A stretch of DNA of 44,502 nucleotides. Source: Pseudomonas sp. QTF5. Its GTDB lineage: Bacteria; Pseudomonadota; Gammaproteobacteria; Pseudomonadales; Pseudomonadaceae. The stretch spans positions 36,414 to 80,915 of the forward strand of contig NZ_AZRW02000025.1 in the NCBI RefSeq assembly GCF_000512695.2. The letters run 5' to 3'. Shown piece by piece: positions 33,969 through 42,141 of the stretch (within the stretch, counting starts at the first letter, position 1; every line of letters begins with the position of its first letter). The translations under genes were made by a program, and so were the position numbers. The notes under the pieces were generated by a model. That model saw only the letters and a list, made by a program, of their open reading frames with translations. It was not told where the DNA came from and ran no database searches.

Positions 33969-34427
33969 CTACGAACAACTAATGGCCTGCTCCATGACGA
34001 TCGTGCGCTCCGCACCGTGGAATTCATCGCGAATCTTTCGAAAGCCCAATTTGAAGTAAAAGCCTTCTGCGGTGATGGAGGAGGGGACACGCAATATTCT
34101 GATTTTCTCATCGATGGCGACTGTTCGAATCGTAGCCATCAGTTGCCTGCCGATACCGTTACCTTGATGCTGTGGGTCGACGAATACGCTACGCACAACG
34201 TCGCGATCAAGGCTGGCGGTGGCGACTACTCGATGATCGATGGTTGCGACAAAGACCTGACGCTGGGCGAGTAAGGAGAGGATGGCCTTGGTTGAAAAGC
34301 TTTTCTCCACCTGAGCAATTACGTAGGCCGGGTAATCCTGGGCATTGGACTGACGCAGCGACTGAACGATGACCTGGCTTATGGCTGGCGCATCCTCGGG
34401 GGTTGCGATTCGAATCTGAGTGTTCAA
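33969..34427 (-). CDS. GNAT-family N-acetyltransferase
   Basis: A 152-residue GNAT. Acetyl-CoA loop in VRSVFVDPQHQGNGIGRQLM (the QGNGIG turn), and FYFKLGFRKIRDEF near the end. The start is a TTG at 34427, with GGGAGAG about ten bases before; no suitable ATG is available. The N-terminus IRIATPEDAPAISQVI is standard. Substrate unknown. It lies between the REP cluster and the HEPN-like gene. Confidence 0.85.
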   Translation of the reverse strand: MNTQIRIATPEDAPAISQVIVQSLRQSNAQDYPAYVIAQVEKSFSTKAILSLLAQRQVFVATIDHRVVATASLDRDVVRSVFVDPQHQGNGIGRQLMATIRTVAIDEKIRILRVPSSITAEGFYFKLGFRKIRDEFHGAERTIVMEQAISCS

Positions 34428-34500
34428 CTTTGGATGTCTCTCCCTGGGTTGTAATTAGTCAGCAATAGATTGTTCGCAATGAGGTTTTGCAAGTGTTAAG

Positions 34501-35676
34501 TCACTTTATTTTCTCAGAGACCTCAAGTAAGTGTTTCTTAAGGGTGTTGAATGATGAATTTATCGTGCAAAGTTTGCCTTTTGAGTTTTCATTAATGAAT
34601 ATTTTTCCAAGTCTTTGAATCGCCATGATCTCAGTTGCATCTAGCGGTGAATCCATAAGGCTCGCGTTAAAGGAGTTTTTGAAGTGCCAGTGATTCAGTA
34701 TGATAAAAGAGGTGAATTCTTTTCTGTTCTCTTTGTTAAAGCAAGCGTCTGGTGATGCGTTGGAATATTTAATTAGTAGTGTCTTGTAAGCCATTGGTGT
34801 GTTGCATAGATTTTCATATGCTTGTTTGTGCCAGTTGTCTAAGTATAGATGCTTGTCACCTTCGTTGCGTTCGACCAAGGTTCCAAAATTTAGCGGAGGT
34901 GTATCCTCTTCCCACCACTCGGTGAAGAGAGAAGGGTATAAGTCTATTTCCAGAATGGTATTTACAAAGTTGTGCTCTTTTAGCGGTTGATGAAATTTAT
35001 GCGTGCACTGAATTTTCATTTCCTGCGCATATGCGATGCAGACACTGTCTAAAAGTTTTGCGGTGAAGTTGCACGCTAATTCATATATGTCAATCACCTC
35101 GTCGAATTTTGTGGTTTGGTTGTTGAATTTAACTTTGAAGAACCATTTTCTAGTTACTCCTAAGCACTCCCATAATGCGGAGTGCTCCAAGTCCATAAAT
35201 GTAATGCTATGAAATGTCAAAAGGTCGTGAAATATATCTTGAGTGTTTTTTAGCGCTAGATCCCAAGAATACTTTCCTGGCTTGCTATGGTCGCCAAATC
35301 CAAGCTTGAGCAAATATTCAGTATCTGATTTTACTCTGTATAATCCACTCACTAGGGATTCTTCAGGGAAGATTAGTGTTTGGTGTACACTTACGTTTCT
35401 AAGGTGCTTGAGGATCTCGTACTCTTTAGAATGGTTTTTTCTGAATTCATTTACGGTGGTTTTTAGTGGTGAGGAAGTGTTTTTTATCGATGTTTCAACA
35501 AAGAATAAAGTGCTTCGTAGTAGGTTGTTTAGATTTAAAATGAATTGTTTTGGGTTGTGGTAAGAGGTGTTTAATTGCGTTTGATTTTCAAACATTATCT
35601 CCATATTTTGTACTAGTAGTGGCTCTTTGAGTGCGAGGTGTTCAAAGAAAATTGATGTTTTTTCTAGCTCGAACAT
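34501..35676 (-). CDS. Hypothetical protein with a possible HEPN (RNase-like) motif, AT-rich
   Basis: A 391-residue cytosolic protein, visibly AT-rich and unlike its neighbours in codon use. I chose ATG 35676 (MFELEKTSIFFEHLALKEPL) because GGAGA stands just upstream; longer starts at 35724 or 35835 are possible, the last overlapping the DUF4236 gene by 65 bp. From residue about 50 there is a helical region NLNNLLRSTLFFVETSIKNT, then HLRNVSVHQTL, an R-X4-H motif (Arg93, His98) in an LRNxxxH context, as in HEPN RNases. No other domain is recognised. A role in phage or plasmid defence is plausible but is inference. Confidence 0.7.
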   Translation of the reverse strand: MFELEKTSIFFEHLALKEPLLVQNMEIMFENQTQLNTSYHNPKQFILNLNNLLRSTLFFVETSIKNTSSPLKTTVNEFRKNHSKEYEILKHLRNVSVHQTLIFPEESLVSGLYRVKSDTEYLLKLGFGDHSKPGKYSWDLALKNTQDIFHDLLTFHSITFMDLEHSALWECLGVTRKWFFKVKFNNQTTKFDEVIDIYELACNFTAKLLDSVCIAYAQEMKIQCTHKFHQPLKEHNFVNTILEIDLYPSLFTEWWEEDTPPLNFGTLVERNEGDKHLYLDNWHKQAYENLCNTPMAYKTLLIKYSNASPDACFNKENRKEFTSFIILNHWHFKNSFNASLMDSPLDATEIMAIQRLGKIFINENSKGKLCTINSSFNTLKKHLLEVSEKIK

Positions 35677-35770
35677 TCTTTCTCCATTTGCCCTGACACT
35701 TGGCGTAGATGTAGGGCTAGTCATTTTTTGCGAGAGGGGTGATGGAGGTTGTATGGTTCTGAGTTGATGT

Positions 35771-36952
35771 TCAACTAAGGAATGGTGTGATGGCTTTAAA
35801 AATTCCAGTCTTGGACATCTGACGACGTAGCTCAAATTGTTCTAGTGACGCTACTACATCAATATGAGCCAATTGATCAAAAGCAATTTTCATCCATTCG
35901 CTCCTTGTTACGCGTACCGACAATAGATATTCATCACCCACCCTTCCTGTGGCTTTGTTCGGTCGTTGCGAGTAACCCGACAAAACTACTGTGTTAGCCA
36001 AGGGCAGGGCGGCGAGGGTCTCACCGATGATTCTGAATGCCACACCGTGGATGTGTGCCATGTAGAGCTTCTGAATTGCTGTTGGGGACATCGGTTTAAG
36101 TGCAAGCTTCAGGCCTCTGACCGGCACAGTAGCTGTGTTCCCCGGCATGTGCTCCAGTTCCGGAAAATCCACATCAAACAGAACGCTATCCCCTGACTCA
36201 GTAATCTCGAATGAAGCCAAGGTTTCACGAGGCCAGGTAATGCCTTGCAGAACGTCCTCAAGCCATACTTCCATGTCTGCCGTGTTGTTATAGATTCCTT
36301 TCTCTATGATTTGCTTACGGATTTCTGCCTGCTGGTAAAAAAGATCCTTGCGCTGCTGCCAATCATATAGTTCGACCTGAAAAGCGGCATGAAGATGGGC
36401 ATTCTGGTCCGTAATCCGCTGCATCCGCTTTTTGAACAGTCGATCCCACAGTGATGGTTTTTTAGGGCTTCGCTGTGTTGGCTCTGGTTCGTCGAAAGCC
36501 ATAGGGGTAAAGGTCGGACGGGAAAAACAATTAGGGGTATCGAGGTGAATGTTACTGAGCAGTTCGATGCCGTTATTGATGTCATCGCATTTGCGTTGAA
36601 TGAAGGAAAGGATGACTTCCCGATTTTGCTTTTTCGCCGCGTCAATGACGTGTTCAGGGAGCTCATTACCATTGGCATCACGAAAAGACAAATTTCCCTC
36701 GTCGTCCACTTCGCACGTCAGAGAGATCAGGGTTTGGGACTTGGAATCGATTGCAGGTCTGGATGACTTTTTGGGTCCAGTGAGTTTTTGACTGGAAGAA
36801 AACCCCATGAAACTACTGTTTAAGCGTGTACCTCTTTTACTGATTCCAATGGAGGAACCCCGTGGGCCAAGTGTCCATCCCACTCCTGAGCCACTCAGAT
36901 TCATGCGGATTCCTGGAGCAAGCTTGATGGATTTCCTGAATCGCACTGGCAT
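35771..36952 (-). CDS. DUF4236 domain protein
   Basis: A 393-residue protein. The N-terminal 45 residues are a DUF4236 domain (RFRKSIKLAPGIRMNLSGSG, then VGWTLGPRGSSIGISKRGTR), a small beta module found in putative phage/defence and surface-related proteins. A linker with Pro follows, then a central helical part (YDWQQRKDLFYQQAEIRKQI) and a beta-rich C-terminal part (HGVAFRIIGETLAALPLANT). Two ATGs are close; I prefer 36952 because GGAG is seven bases before it. It lies 94 bp upstream of the HEPN-like gene on the same strand, so the two may be one unit. Confidence 0.75.
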   Translation of the reverse strand: MPVRFRKSIKLAPGIRMNLSGSGVGWTLGPRGSSIGISKRGTRLNSSFMGFSSSQKLTGPKKSSRPAIDSKSQTLISLTCEVDDEGNLSFRDANGNELPEHVIDAAKKQNREVILSFIQRKCDDINNGIELLSNIHLDTPNCFSRPTFTPMAFDEPEPTQRSPKKPSLWDRLFKKRMQRITDQNAHLHAAFQVELYDWQQRKDLFYQQAEIRKQIIEKGIYNNTADMEVWLEDVLQGITWPRETLASFEITESGDSVLFDVDFPELEHMPGNTATVPVRGLKLALKPMSPTAIQKLYMAHIHGVAFRIIGETLAALPLANTVVLSGYSQRPNKATGRVGDEYLLSVRVTRSEWMKIAFDQLAHIDVVASLEQFELRRQMSKTGIFKAITPFLS

Positions 36953-37050
36953 GGTCATTCTCCTGATATGCCTAAGCATGTCTTCCGTGATGGCTAATCA
37001 GAATCGTCCGAAATTGTGTGGCTGACAAGGCTTTTGGTTGAGGTTGGTAG

Positions 37051-37197
37051 CTGACCGGGCGCTCGATCATTACCCCAATCCATCCCCACTCCCAAAGAAG
37101 CAACCAAACCCGCAAGCCGAGCACAATGTTTGTCGTCGCTCCGGATATCGATATGGAAAGTCTATTGGTCCACGCCTGTGAATCACTGAGGGAAACC
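37051..37197 (+). pseudogene. Remnant of a DUF6124 gene, cut by a REP cluster
   Basis: Read after an in-frame TAG at 37048, the frame gives a degraded N-terminus and then TRKPSTMFVVAPDIDMESLL and VHACESLRETA, the typical core of DUF6124 proteins of Pseudomonas. The match stops exactly where the REP arm (GCTATCGCGAGCAGCCTCGC) begins at 37198; the downstream helix of the family is missing. No start codon or ribosome site remains upstream. The family is small, common in pseudomonads and of unknown function. Confidence 0.75.
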
Positions 37198-37361
37198 GCT
37201 ATCGCGAGCAGCCTCGCTCCCACAAGGGATCCGCGGCGTTCATGCGATGGGTGTCACGCCGGAGTTCTAATGTGGGAGCGAGCCTGCTCGCGATGGCGGT
37301 GTGTCAGTCAACATTGATGCTGAATGGGCTGGCCTCTTCGCGGGCAAGCCTCGCTCCTACA
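37198..37361. repeat. REP cluster, right copy flanking the second island
   Basis: REP arms at 37198-37224, 37271-37297 and 37336-37361. The block is a direct near-copy of 33697-33859, including the linkers ATGCGATGGGTGTCACGCCG and GATGGCGGTGTGTCAGTCAA. Confidence 0.87.
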
Positions 37362-37385
37362 GGGGATTTGTGCTGTTCATTTTAT

Positions 37386-37772
37386 CTAGACAACTTTCGC
37401 GCCCCGGGCCTCCAGCAATTCCCGTAATACGGAACGGTGGCAGTGTGCCTCTTCCTCGCAATAACACCCCACCGCCAGCGACGTTTGATGGGAGAGGGCG
37501 GCCAGTAGATCGAGCAGCTGACTGGGCGCGGGATGGTTCATCTCGGCCTTGAATTTGCGCTTGAAGGCTCCCCAGGCTTTGGCGTCTTCAGCCACTTTGG
37601 CTTCGGCCACCAATTCGGGGCTGGGGGACAGCAGCGGTTGCCACACATCGTAAAAATCCCGGCTGGCAAATTCGGCCTTTGGTACGCCCCGAGGCGGGCG
37701 GCGTACCGTGCCCAGGCGCAGGCCTTCATTCGCGGTGCGGGGGGAGCCGAGTTGGACGATGTGGATGGGCAT
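37386..37772 (-). CDS. DUF488 family protein
   Basis: A 128-residue cytosolic protein. It carries the DUF488 pattern: IHIVQLGSPRTANEGLRLGT, VRRPPRGVPKAEFASRDFYD and LAVGCYCEEEAHCHRSVLRE with the conserved Cys/His cluster. The usual ATG of the family at 37772 is taken; a longer frame through the Pcs gene is a shadow. It is 11 bp downstream of pcs. The role of the family is unclear; nuclease or metal-binding functions have been suggested. Confidence 0.87.
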   Translation of the reverse strand: MPIHIVQLGSPRTANEGLRLGTVRRPPRGVPKAEFASRDFYDVWQPLLSPSPELVAEAKVAEDAKAWGAFKRKFKAEMNHPAPSQLLDLLAALSHQTSLAVGCYCEEEAHCHRSVLRELLEARGAKVV

Positions 37773-37783
37773 GATCGCAGTGC

Positions 37784-38506
37784 CTATTTGAGCCGCGAGC
37801 CGTCGAACCACTCCAGCGCCGTGCGCCAGAAGCAGATCCCCAGGAAGTACGCCGACATCAGCAGCCACAAGCCCATCACCAGCGGATTGATGACCGGGTG
37901 GTTGACCACCAGCGACAAGCTGCACAGCAGCCAGATGGCCGTCACGGCAATGTTGATCGGCATGAACCGGCGCACGCGGAACGGGTGCAGGAATTTCATG
38001 CGGGTCACGGTCAGCAGCGCCAGGCCGATGACGGTGAGCAAGGTGATCCATGGGGACGGGTCGATGATGTACAGACACAGTGCAACTACGTTCCAGGCGG
38101 CGGGGAAGCCCTGGAAGTAGTTGTCTTTGCTCTTCATGTTGACGTTGCAGAAGCAAAACAGCGACGAGACCAGAATCAGCGACACGGTCAGCAGCAGGGT
38201 GTAGTCCGGCAACGGGATATAGCGATAGATGAATAGTGCTGGAATGAATACATAGGTCAGGTAGTCGATCACCAGATCAAGGATCGATCCGTCGAAACTC
38301 GGCAGCACCGATTGCACATTCACCTTGCGCGCCAGCGCGCCGTCCAGCCCGTCGACGATCAGCGCCACGCCCAGCCACAGCAGGCAATTGGTTGGTTGGT
38401 TCTCCAGCAAGGCGAGGGTCGCGAGGAAGGCGGTGACCACGCCAGTGGCGGTAAAACCATGGGCGCCCCATGCTTTGAGCCTGGCAATGTGTACGGCGGA
38501 TATCAC
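37784..38506 (-). CDS. pcs: Phosphatidylcholine synthase
   Basis: A 240-residue membrane enzyme with about eight hydrophobic segments. It condenses choline with CDP-diacylglycerol to give phosphatidylcholine. The CDP-alcohol phosphotransferase motif is complete: DGLDGALARK, then FDGSILDLVIDYLTY (DGxxAR...G...D...D). The start is a GTG at 38506 (VISAVHIARLKAWGAHGFTA), with GGAGA eight bases before, which matches known Pcs N-termini; a longer ORF to 38671 is not. The enzyme is typical of bacteria that use choline from hosts. Confidence 0.92.
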   Translation of the reverse strand: MISAVHIARLKAWGAHGFTATGVVTAFLATLALLENQPTNCLLWLGVALIVDGLDGALARKVNVQSVLPSFDGSILDLVIDYLTYVFIPALFIYRYIPLPDYTLLLTVSLILVSSLFCFCNVNMKSKDNYFQGFPAAWNVVALCLYIIDPSPWITLLTVIGLALLTVTRMKFLHPFRVRRFMPINIAVTAIWLLCSLSLVVNHPVINPLVMGLWLLMSAYFLGICFWRTALEWFDGSRLK

Positions 38507-38639
38507 GGGGGCGTTCTCCAGAAAGTGAAGCAAGCCAATGATCACCCCCCTGTTGAGGGCGTCGGCAAACCGGGTCGGGTTGCAGGTATCGACGGATTTT
38601 CGGGAATAAGGTTCACCACCCTTGAATCTTAGCCGCCGC

Positions 38640-38668
38640 ACAAAAAAATACCCCGGAAATATCCGGGG
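38640..38668 (-). terminator. Rho-independent terminator of the VOC gene
   Basis: Read on the minus strand, CCCCGGA-TATT-TCCGGGG (38651-38668) is followed by TATTTTTTT. It lies 50 bp after the VOC gene stop codon. Confidence 0.92.
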
Positions 38669-38718
38669 CAAGAATTAAAGCGCTGTACGCCTGCGCCTGA
38701 CCGATGTAGAGACGGGCG

Positions 38719-39090
38719 TCAGCTCAGCGAGGGGTGGAACACGCGCAGCCGGTGGTTGTCCGGGTCAAGCGCGACGAAAGTGCGACCGAAGTCCAGCTCT
38801 GTCGGCGCTTGCACCATGGTCAACCCGAGCGCGCTCCAATCGGCAAACAGTGCATCGACCTGCTCGGCGGACTCCACCGGGAACGCCAGCTCGGTCCCGC
38901 CGCCCGTCGCTTGCGCTGCCGGTTCGGCGGTATGCCGTGACCAGAGCCCCAGTTTGTAGCCGCCCTCCAGGACAAATAGCGCGAAGGTCGGCGACTCTTC
39001 CACGGGCTTGCGCTCCAGCAGAAACTCATAGAACCGCGCACTGACGGCGGGGTTTTCCACGAAAAGCAAAATATAACGGGGAGTAATCAT
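38719..39090 (-). CDS. VOC-superfamily (glyoxalase/bleomycin-resistance-like) protein
   Basis: A 123-residue protein with the two beta-alpha-beta units of the VOC fold: RYILLFVENPAVSARFYEFL at the start and TFVALDPDNHRLRVFHP at the end. The metal-binding Glu/His positions are not complete by eye, so it may be a binding protein rather than an enzyme. ATG 39090 has GGAGC nearby. It is a single gene with its own terminator. Confidence 0.85.
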   Translation of the reverse strand: MITPRYILLFVENPAVSARFYEFLLERKPVEESPTFALFVLEGGYKLGLWSRHTAEPAAQATGGGTELAFPVESAEQVDALFADWSALGLTMVQAPTELDFGRTFVALDPDNHRLRVFHPSLS

Positions 39091-39263
39091 CGAGGTGCTC
39101 CTTTCAAGGTGGGCGCAGCATAAAAGGAAGCGGTGTCAGTTTCTGTCAGGAGTGTGAAGGGCAAGGGCAGCACACATGACGTCAGGCAGACGGAGTTGGC
39201 GGAATGTCTGGCGAGGACTATCGTTGCCTGACTGAGTTTCTGCCCATTGATGAGGACGTCGTC

Positions 39264-39986
39264 ATGAACACCAGCGATTTGCTTGAGCAATTACTGCGGG
39301 CTAGCCAAGGCTCGCAGTCGCAACAAAGGGGTGGTGCGGCGTCAGCTCAAGGAGGTTTGGGCGATCTTGGCGGGTTGCTTGGTGGTCTGTTAGGGCGCGG
39401 CGCGGGTGCCGGTGCGGGCGGCGGAGGCTTGGGTGGTTTGCTTGGTGGTCTGCTGGGCGGCGGTTCACCCATGGGCGGTTCGACGCAAACGCGCTCGGGC
39501 GGCACCAATTACGCAGCGTTGGCTTCATTGGGGATGATGGCGTTCCAGGCGTATCAGGCCTGGCAGCGCAGCCAGGCCTCGGCACCACAACAGGCGCCGC
39601 GCACCGTTGACTTGTTGTCGGGCCCGGAAGTCGAAGACCACAGCCACGCCATCCTTCGTGCCTTGATCGCCGCCGCCAAGGCCGATGGCCGCATCGATGA
39701 TGCCGAGAAACACATGATCAGCACCGAAATCGGCCGTCACACCGACGATCCGCAACTGCAGCAATGGCTCGATGACGAAGTCGCCCGGCCGCTGGATGCC
39801 GCCGATGTGGCGCAGTCCGCCCAGGATCCGGGCATGGCCGCCGAGATGTACCTGGCCAGCGTGATGTTGGTGGACGATCAGCAGGACGCCGAACGCAATT
39901 ATCTGGATGAATTGGCCGCTGCGTTGAAGATCGATCCAGAGTTGCAGGTACATCTGGAGCAGCAGGCCAAGGGCGGCGCTGCCTGA
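39264..39986 (+). CDS. Inner-membrane-associated DUF533/TerB-like protein (YebE type)
   Basis: A 240-residue protein. ATG 39264 (MNTSDLLEQLLRASQGS) is preceded by TGAGGA. Residues about 45-90 are Gly-rich with repeated LGGLLGGLLG units; residues about 120-235 match the TerB/DUF533 alpha domain (HAILRALIAAAKADGRIDDA, HMISTEIGRHTDDPQLQQWL). The Gly-rich part is a linker or membrane-adhesive segment. The family is known from E. coli YebE, a stress-response protein of unclear function. Confidence 0.85.
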   Translation: MNTSDLLEQLLRASQGSQSQQRGGAASAQGGLGDLGGLLGGLLGRGAGAGAGGGGLGGLLGGLLGGGSPMGGSTQTRSGGTNYAALASLGMMAFQAYQAWQRSQASAPQQAPRTVDLLSGPEVEDHSHAILRALIAAAKADGRIDDAEKHMISTEIGRHTDDPQLQQWLDDEVARPLDAADVAQSAQDPGMAAEMYLASVMLVDDQQDAERNYLDELAAALKIDPELQVHLEQQAKGGAA

Positions 39987-39996
39987 ACATTTCCCC

Positions 39997-40088
39997 TGTA
40001 GGAGCTGGCGAAGCCTGCGATCTTTTGATTTTCAGCGGTTTTGAACATGCCAAAGATCAAAATATCGCAGGCTTCGGCAGCGCCTACG
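39997..40088. repeat. REP doublet (TGTAGGAGCTGGCG class) over the cupin stop
   Basis: Arm TGTAGGAGCTGGCGAAGCCT at 39997 and its inverted partner ending about 40088. The stop codon of the cupin gene (40084) lies inside the second arm. Stems with GATCTTTTGAT and GATCAAAATATC complement each other, so it may terminate both convergent genes. Confidence 0.7.
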
Positions 40089-40536
40089 CGTGTTCTGGTG
40101 ATTTCGGTAGCAGAAACGTAACGCCGAAGCCTTCAGATATCTCCAGTATCCGAGGCAGGTCTTCGGGCACTCTGAGCTGATCCAACGCCGCAAAGAACTG
40201 ACCGCCGCGTGGGTCGGAAACCACGCCGATGATTTTCGCGGCGGGGCTGATGTTCTTGTAGGCATGGATCGACCCGGCGGGGATGTGCACGTAGCCGCCG
40301 GTCGAAACGGTGGTGGATTGGCCTTCGACGGTCACTTCAACCTGCCCGTCAATGACATAAAACGCCTCGTCCCAAGGGTGAAAGTGCAGCGGTGGCCCGC
40401 CACCCTGCACACCTTCCTGGATGTGCACTTCAAAGGGTTTAGTCAGATCGCCGCCGGCAAGAATGGTGATTGTCTCCCCGACAACTTTGACCGGCGTGGG
40501 CGTTTTCCCGGCTTCGATGACGTGAACCGTTCGCAT
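40084..40536 (-). CDS. Cupin-domain protein
   Basis: A 150-residue single-domain cupin. Motif 1 is GGGPPLHFHPWDEAFYVIDG (metal ligands His, His, Glu) followed by VEVTVEG; motif 2 (PAGSIHAYKNISPAAKI) keeps the later His. ATG 40536 is the first Met. Soluble; a metal-binding or sensor/dioxygenase-like role is possible, but no partner genes give a clue. Its last codons are in a REP arm. Confidence 0.87.
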   Translation of the reverse strand: MRTVHVIEAGKTPTPVKVVGETITILAGGDLTKPFEVHIQEGVQGGGPPLHFHPWDEAFYVIDGQVEVTVEGQSTTVSTGGYVHIPAGSIHAYKNISPAAKIIGVVSDPRGGQFFAALDQLRVPEDLPRILEISEGFGVTFLLPKSPEHA

Positions 40537-40729
40537 GATTTGCTCTCCGAGGCATGAATCCCCCTCCGCTGAGTATATTCACTGCGCCACGAGCAAGTGC
40601 TGCGGCGCGGGCCCGTCTGTCCGGCCAATTTCAACGCCAATGGAATTTTTTTCAGGCACCGCCGCTCTGCTGATAGAGACGTGCTGATCCAGCGTCCTGC
40701 CACTGGCCTCAGAGCGAGAAAATTATTCC

Positions 40730-42115
40730 ATGACTGCCCTGACACGACTTCAATCCCCGCCTGCCCACGAACACGCGATGACTGCCGCTGGCGGCGTAAA
40801 GGCGCTCTATGAACAGTTGCTACTGAGCGACGATGACGCGCAAAAACACGCGCTCGCCCAACGCTTCCTGCAGGAACAATTGCAGCAAGCGGCGCACCTG
40901 CCTGAACAGATGCCACGAGACCTCTCGACCCTGCAAAACTGGGTCGAACAGCACAGCGTCGACGTGGCCCGGCAATACGCCGATTACCTTCAGCAGCGCA
41001 AGGCGGGCGGGGCGCGACAGTTCTTCAGCAACAAGGCCCATGCGCTGTTTTTCCTGCAGGCGGTTGCCCCGACCAAACGGGTGGATGGCGCCTGGCTTTA
41101 TGGCCTGTTGCGGCACTGGCGCGACCCGCGCTTCGACGGTCTGTTGCGCACCTATCTGGAAGAGTTGGGCGAGGGCAATCCGGCGCAGAATCACGTGGTG
41201 ATCTACCGCAAGCTGCTGGCCGAGCATGGTCTGCAAGACACCGCGGCGATTGCCGATGAGCGCTACCTGCAAGGCGCGATTCAACTGGCGCTCGGCTATT
41301 GCGCCGACGACTGCTTGCCGGAAGTGATCGGCTACAACCTCGGCTATGAACTGCTGCCGCTGCACTTGTTGATCAGCGCTTATGAACTCAGCGAACTGGG
41401 CATCGATCCCCTTTACTTCACGCTCCACGTGACCATCGACAATGCCAGCACCGGACATGCCCACAAAGCGGTGCAATCGGTGCTGCAATTGCTGCCGGTG
41501 GAAGGTGATCGCGATGACTTTATGCGTCGGGTGGCGCTGGGGTATCGGCTAAACGACCTTGGGCAGGGTAGCCGGGCGATCATCGAGTCGTTCGACCTCG
41601 ACAGTGAAGTACTGAGCATGCTTGAACGCAAACGCCCGTTCGGCCAGCACATGCATTCCGATTACAGCCGCTTTGAAGGCAAGACCGTCAATCAATGGCT
41701 GTCTTCACCAGAGCAGTTGCCAGGATTGCTGGCGGCCCTGGAAAGCAAGGGCTGGATCAAGCGCCACCAAGACCCGCAGGCCAGTCGTTTCTGGCAATTG
41801 ATCGACGGCGCTGGCGCGGCGATGTTCGGTGTATTCAGCCCCTACGAAAAACAGTTGCTGCATGACTGGATTGCCGGCGACTGGAAGCCGAAGCATCCAG
41901 TCGCTGCGGTACGGCGCGGCAGTAGCGTAACGGCGCAGACGCCGGTGCCCGACAGCGATCCGGATATCCAGCGCCTGCAAACCGCGCTGAACGGTCTGAG
42001 CGGGCACGAGCAGATGTCGGTGTTGATGCCGTGGCTCTCGCCCCATCGGCATGCCCATCCTGCCGGTCTGTTGGCGACGCGCCGGTTTATCGAACTCAAA
42101 TCCAGTCTTCTCTAG
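40730..42115 (+). CDS. Iron-containing redox enzyme, heme-oxygenase-like diiron family
   Basis: A 461-residue protein. Residues about 95-260 match the heme-oxygenase-like diiron oxidase/oxygenase (HDO) family: TYLEELGEGNPAQNHVVIYR (Glu/His ligands), CLPEVIGYNLGYELLPLHLL (Glu) and YFTLHVTIDNASTGHA (His, Asp, His). The C-terminal 200 residues are unusual for HDO proteins and carry no domain I know. ATG 40730 is used; a second ATG is 16 codons later. It begins a packed plus-strand run with the methyltransferase, YbdK and LigD genes. The reaction is unknown; other HDOs cleave C-C bonds or oxidise amines. Confidence 0.82.
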   Translation: MTALTRLQSPPAHEHAMTAAGGVKALYEQLLLSDDDAQKHALAQRFLQEQLQQAAHLPEQMPRDLSTLQNWVEQHSVDVARQYADYLQQRKAGGARQFFSNKAHALFFLQAVAPTKRVDGAWLYGLLRHWRDPRFDGLLRTYLEELGEGNPAQNHVVIYRKLLAEHGLQDTAAIADERYLQGAIQLALGYCADDCLPEVIGYNLGYELLPLHLLISAYELSELGIDPLYFTLHVTIDNASTGHAHKAVQSVLQLLPVEGDRDDFMRRVALGYRLNDLGQGSRAIIESFDLDSEVLSMLERKRPFGQHMHSDYSRFEGKTVNQWLSSPEQLPGLLAALESKGWIKRHQDPQASRFWQLIDGAGAAMFGVFSPYEKQLLHDWIAGDWKPKHPVAAVRRGSSVTAQTPVPDSDPDIQRLQTALNGLSGHEQMSVLMPWLSPHRHAHPAGLLATRRFIELKSSLL

Positions 42116-42141
42116 AACACCTTTATCAACGGGAGCGGTTT

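Larger units (their letters stand above)
36953..37385. other. Intergenic stretch with gene remnant and REP cluster
   Basis: The 433-bp gap between the DUF4236 and DUF488 genes holds the DUF6124 remnant (37051-37197) and the right-hand REP cluster (37198-37361). No complete gene is seen. Confidence 0.65.

Noticed and set aside
37772..38156. N-terminal extension of the DUF488 frame
   Set aside because: The extension runs antisense-frame through pcs, and the DUF488 homologues begin at MPIHIVQLG.
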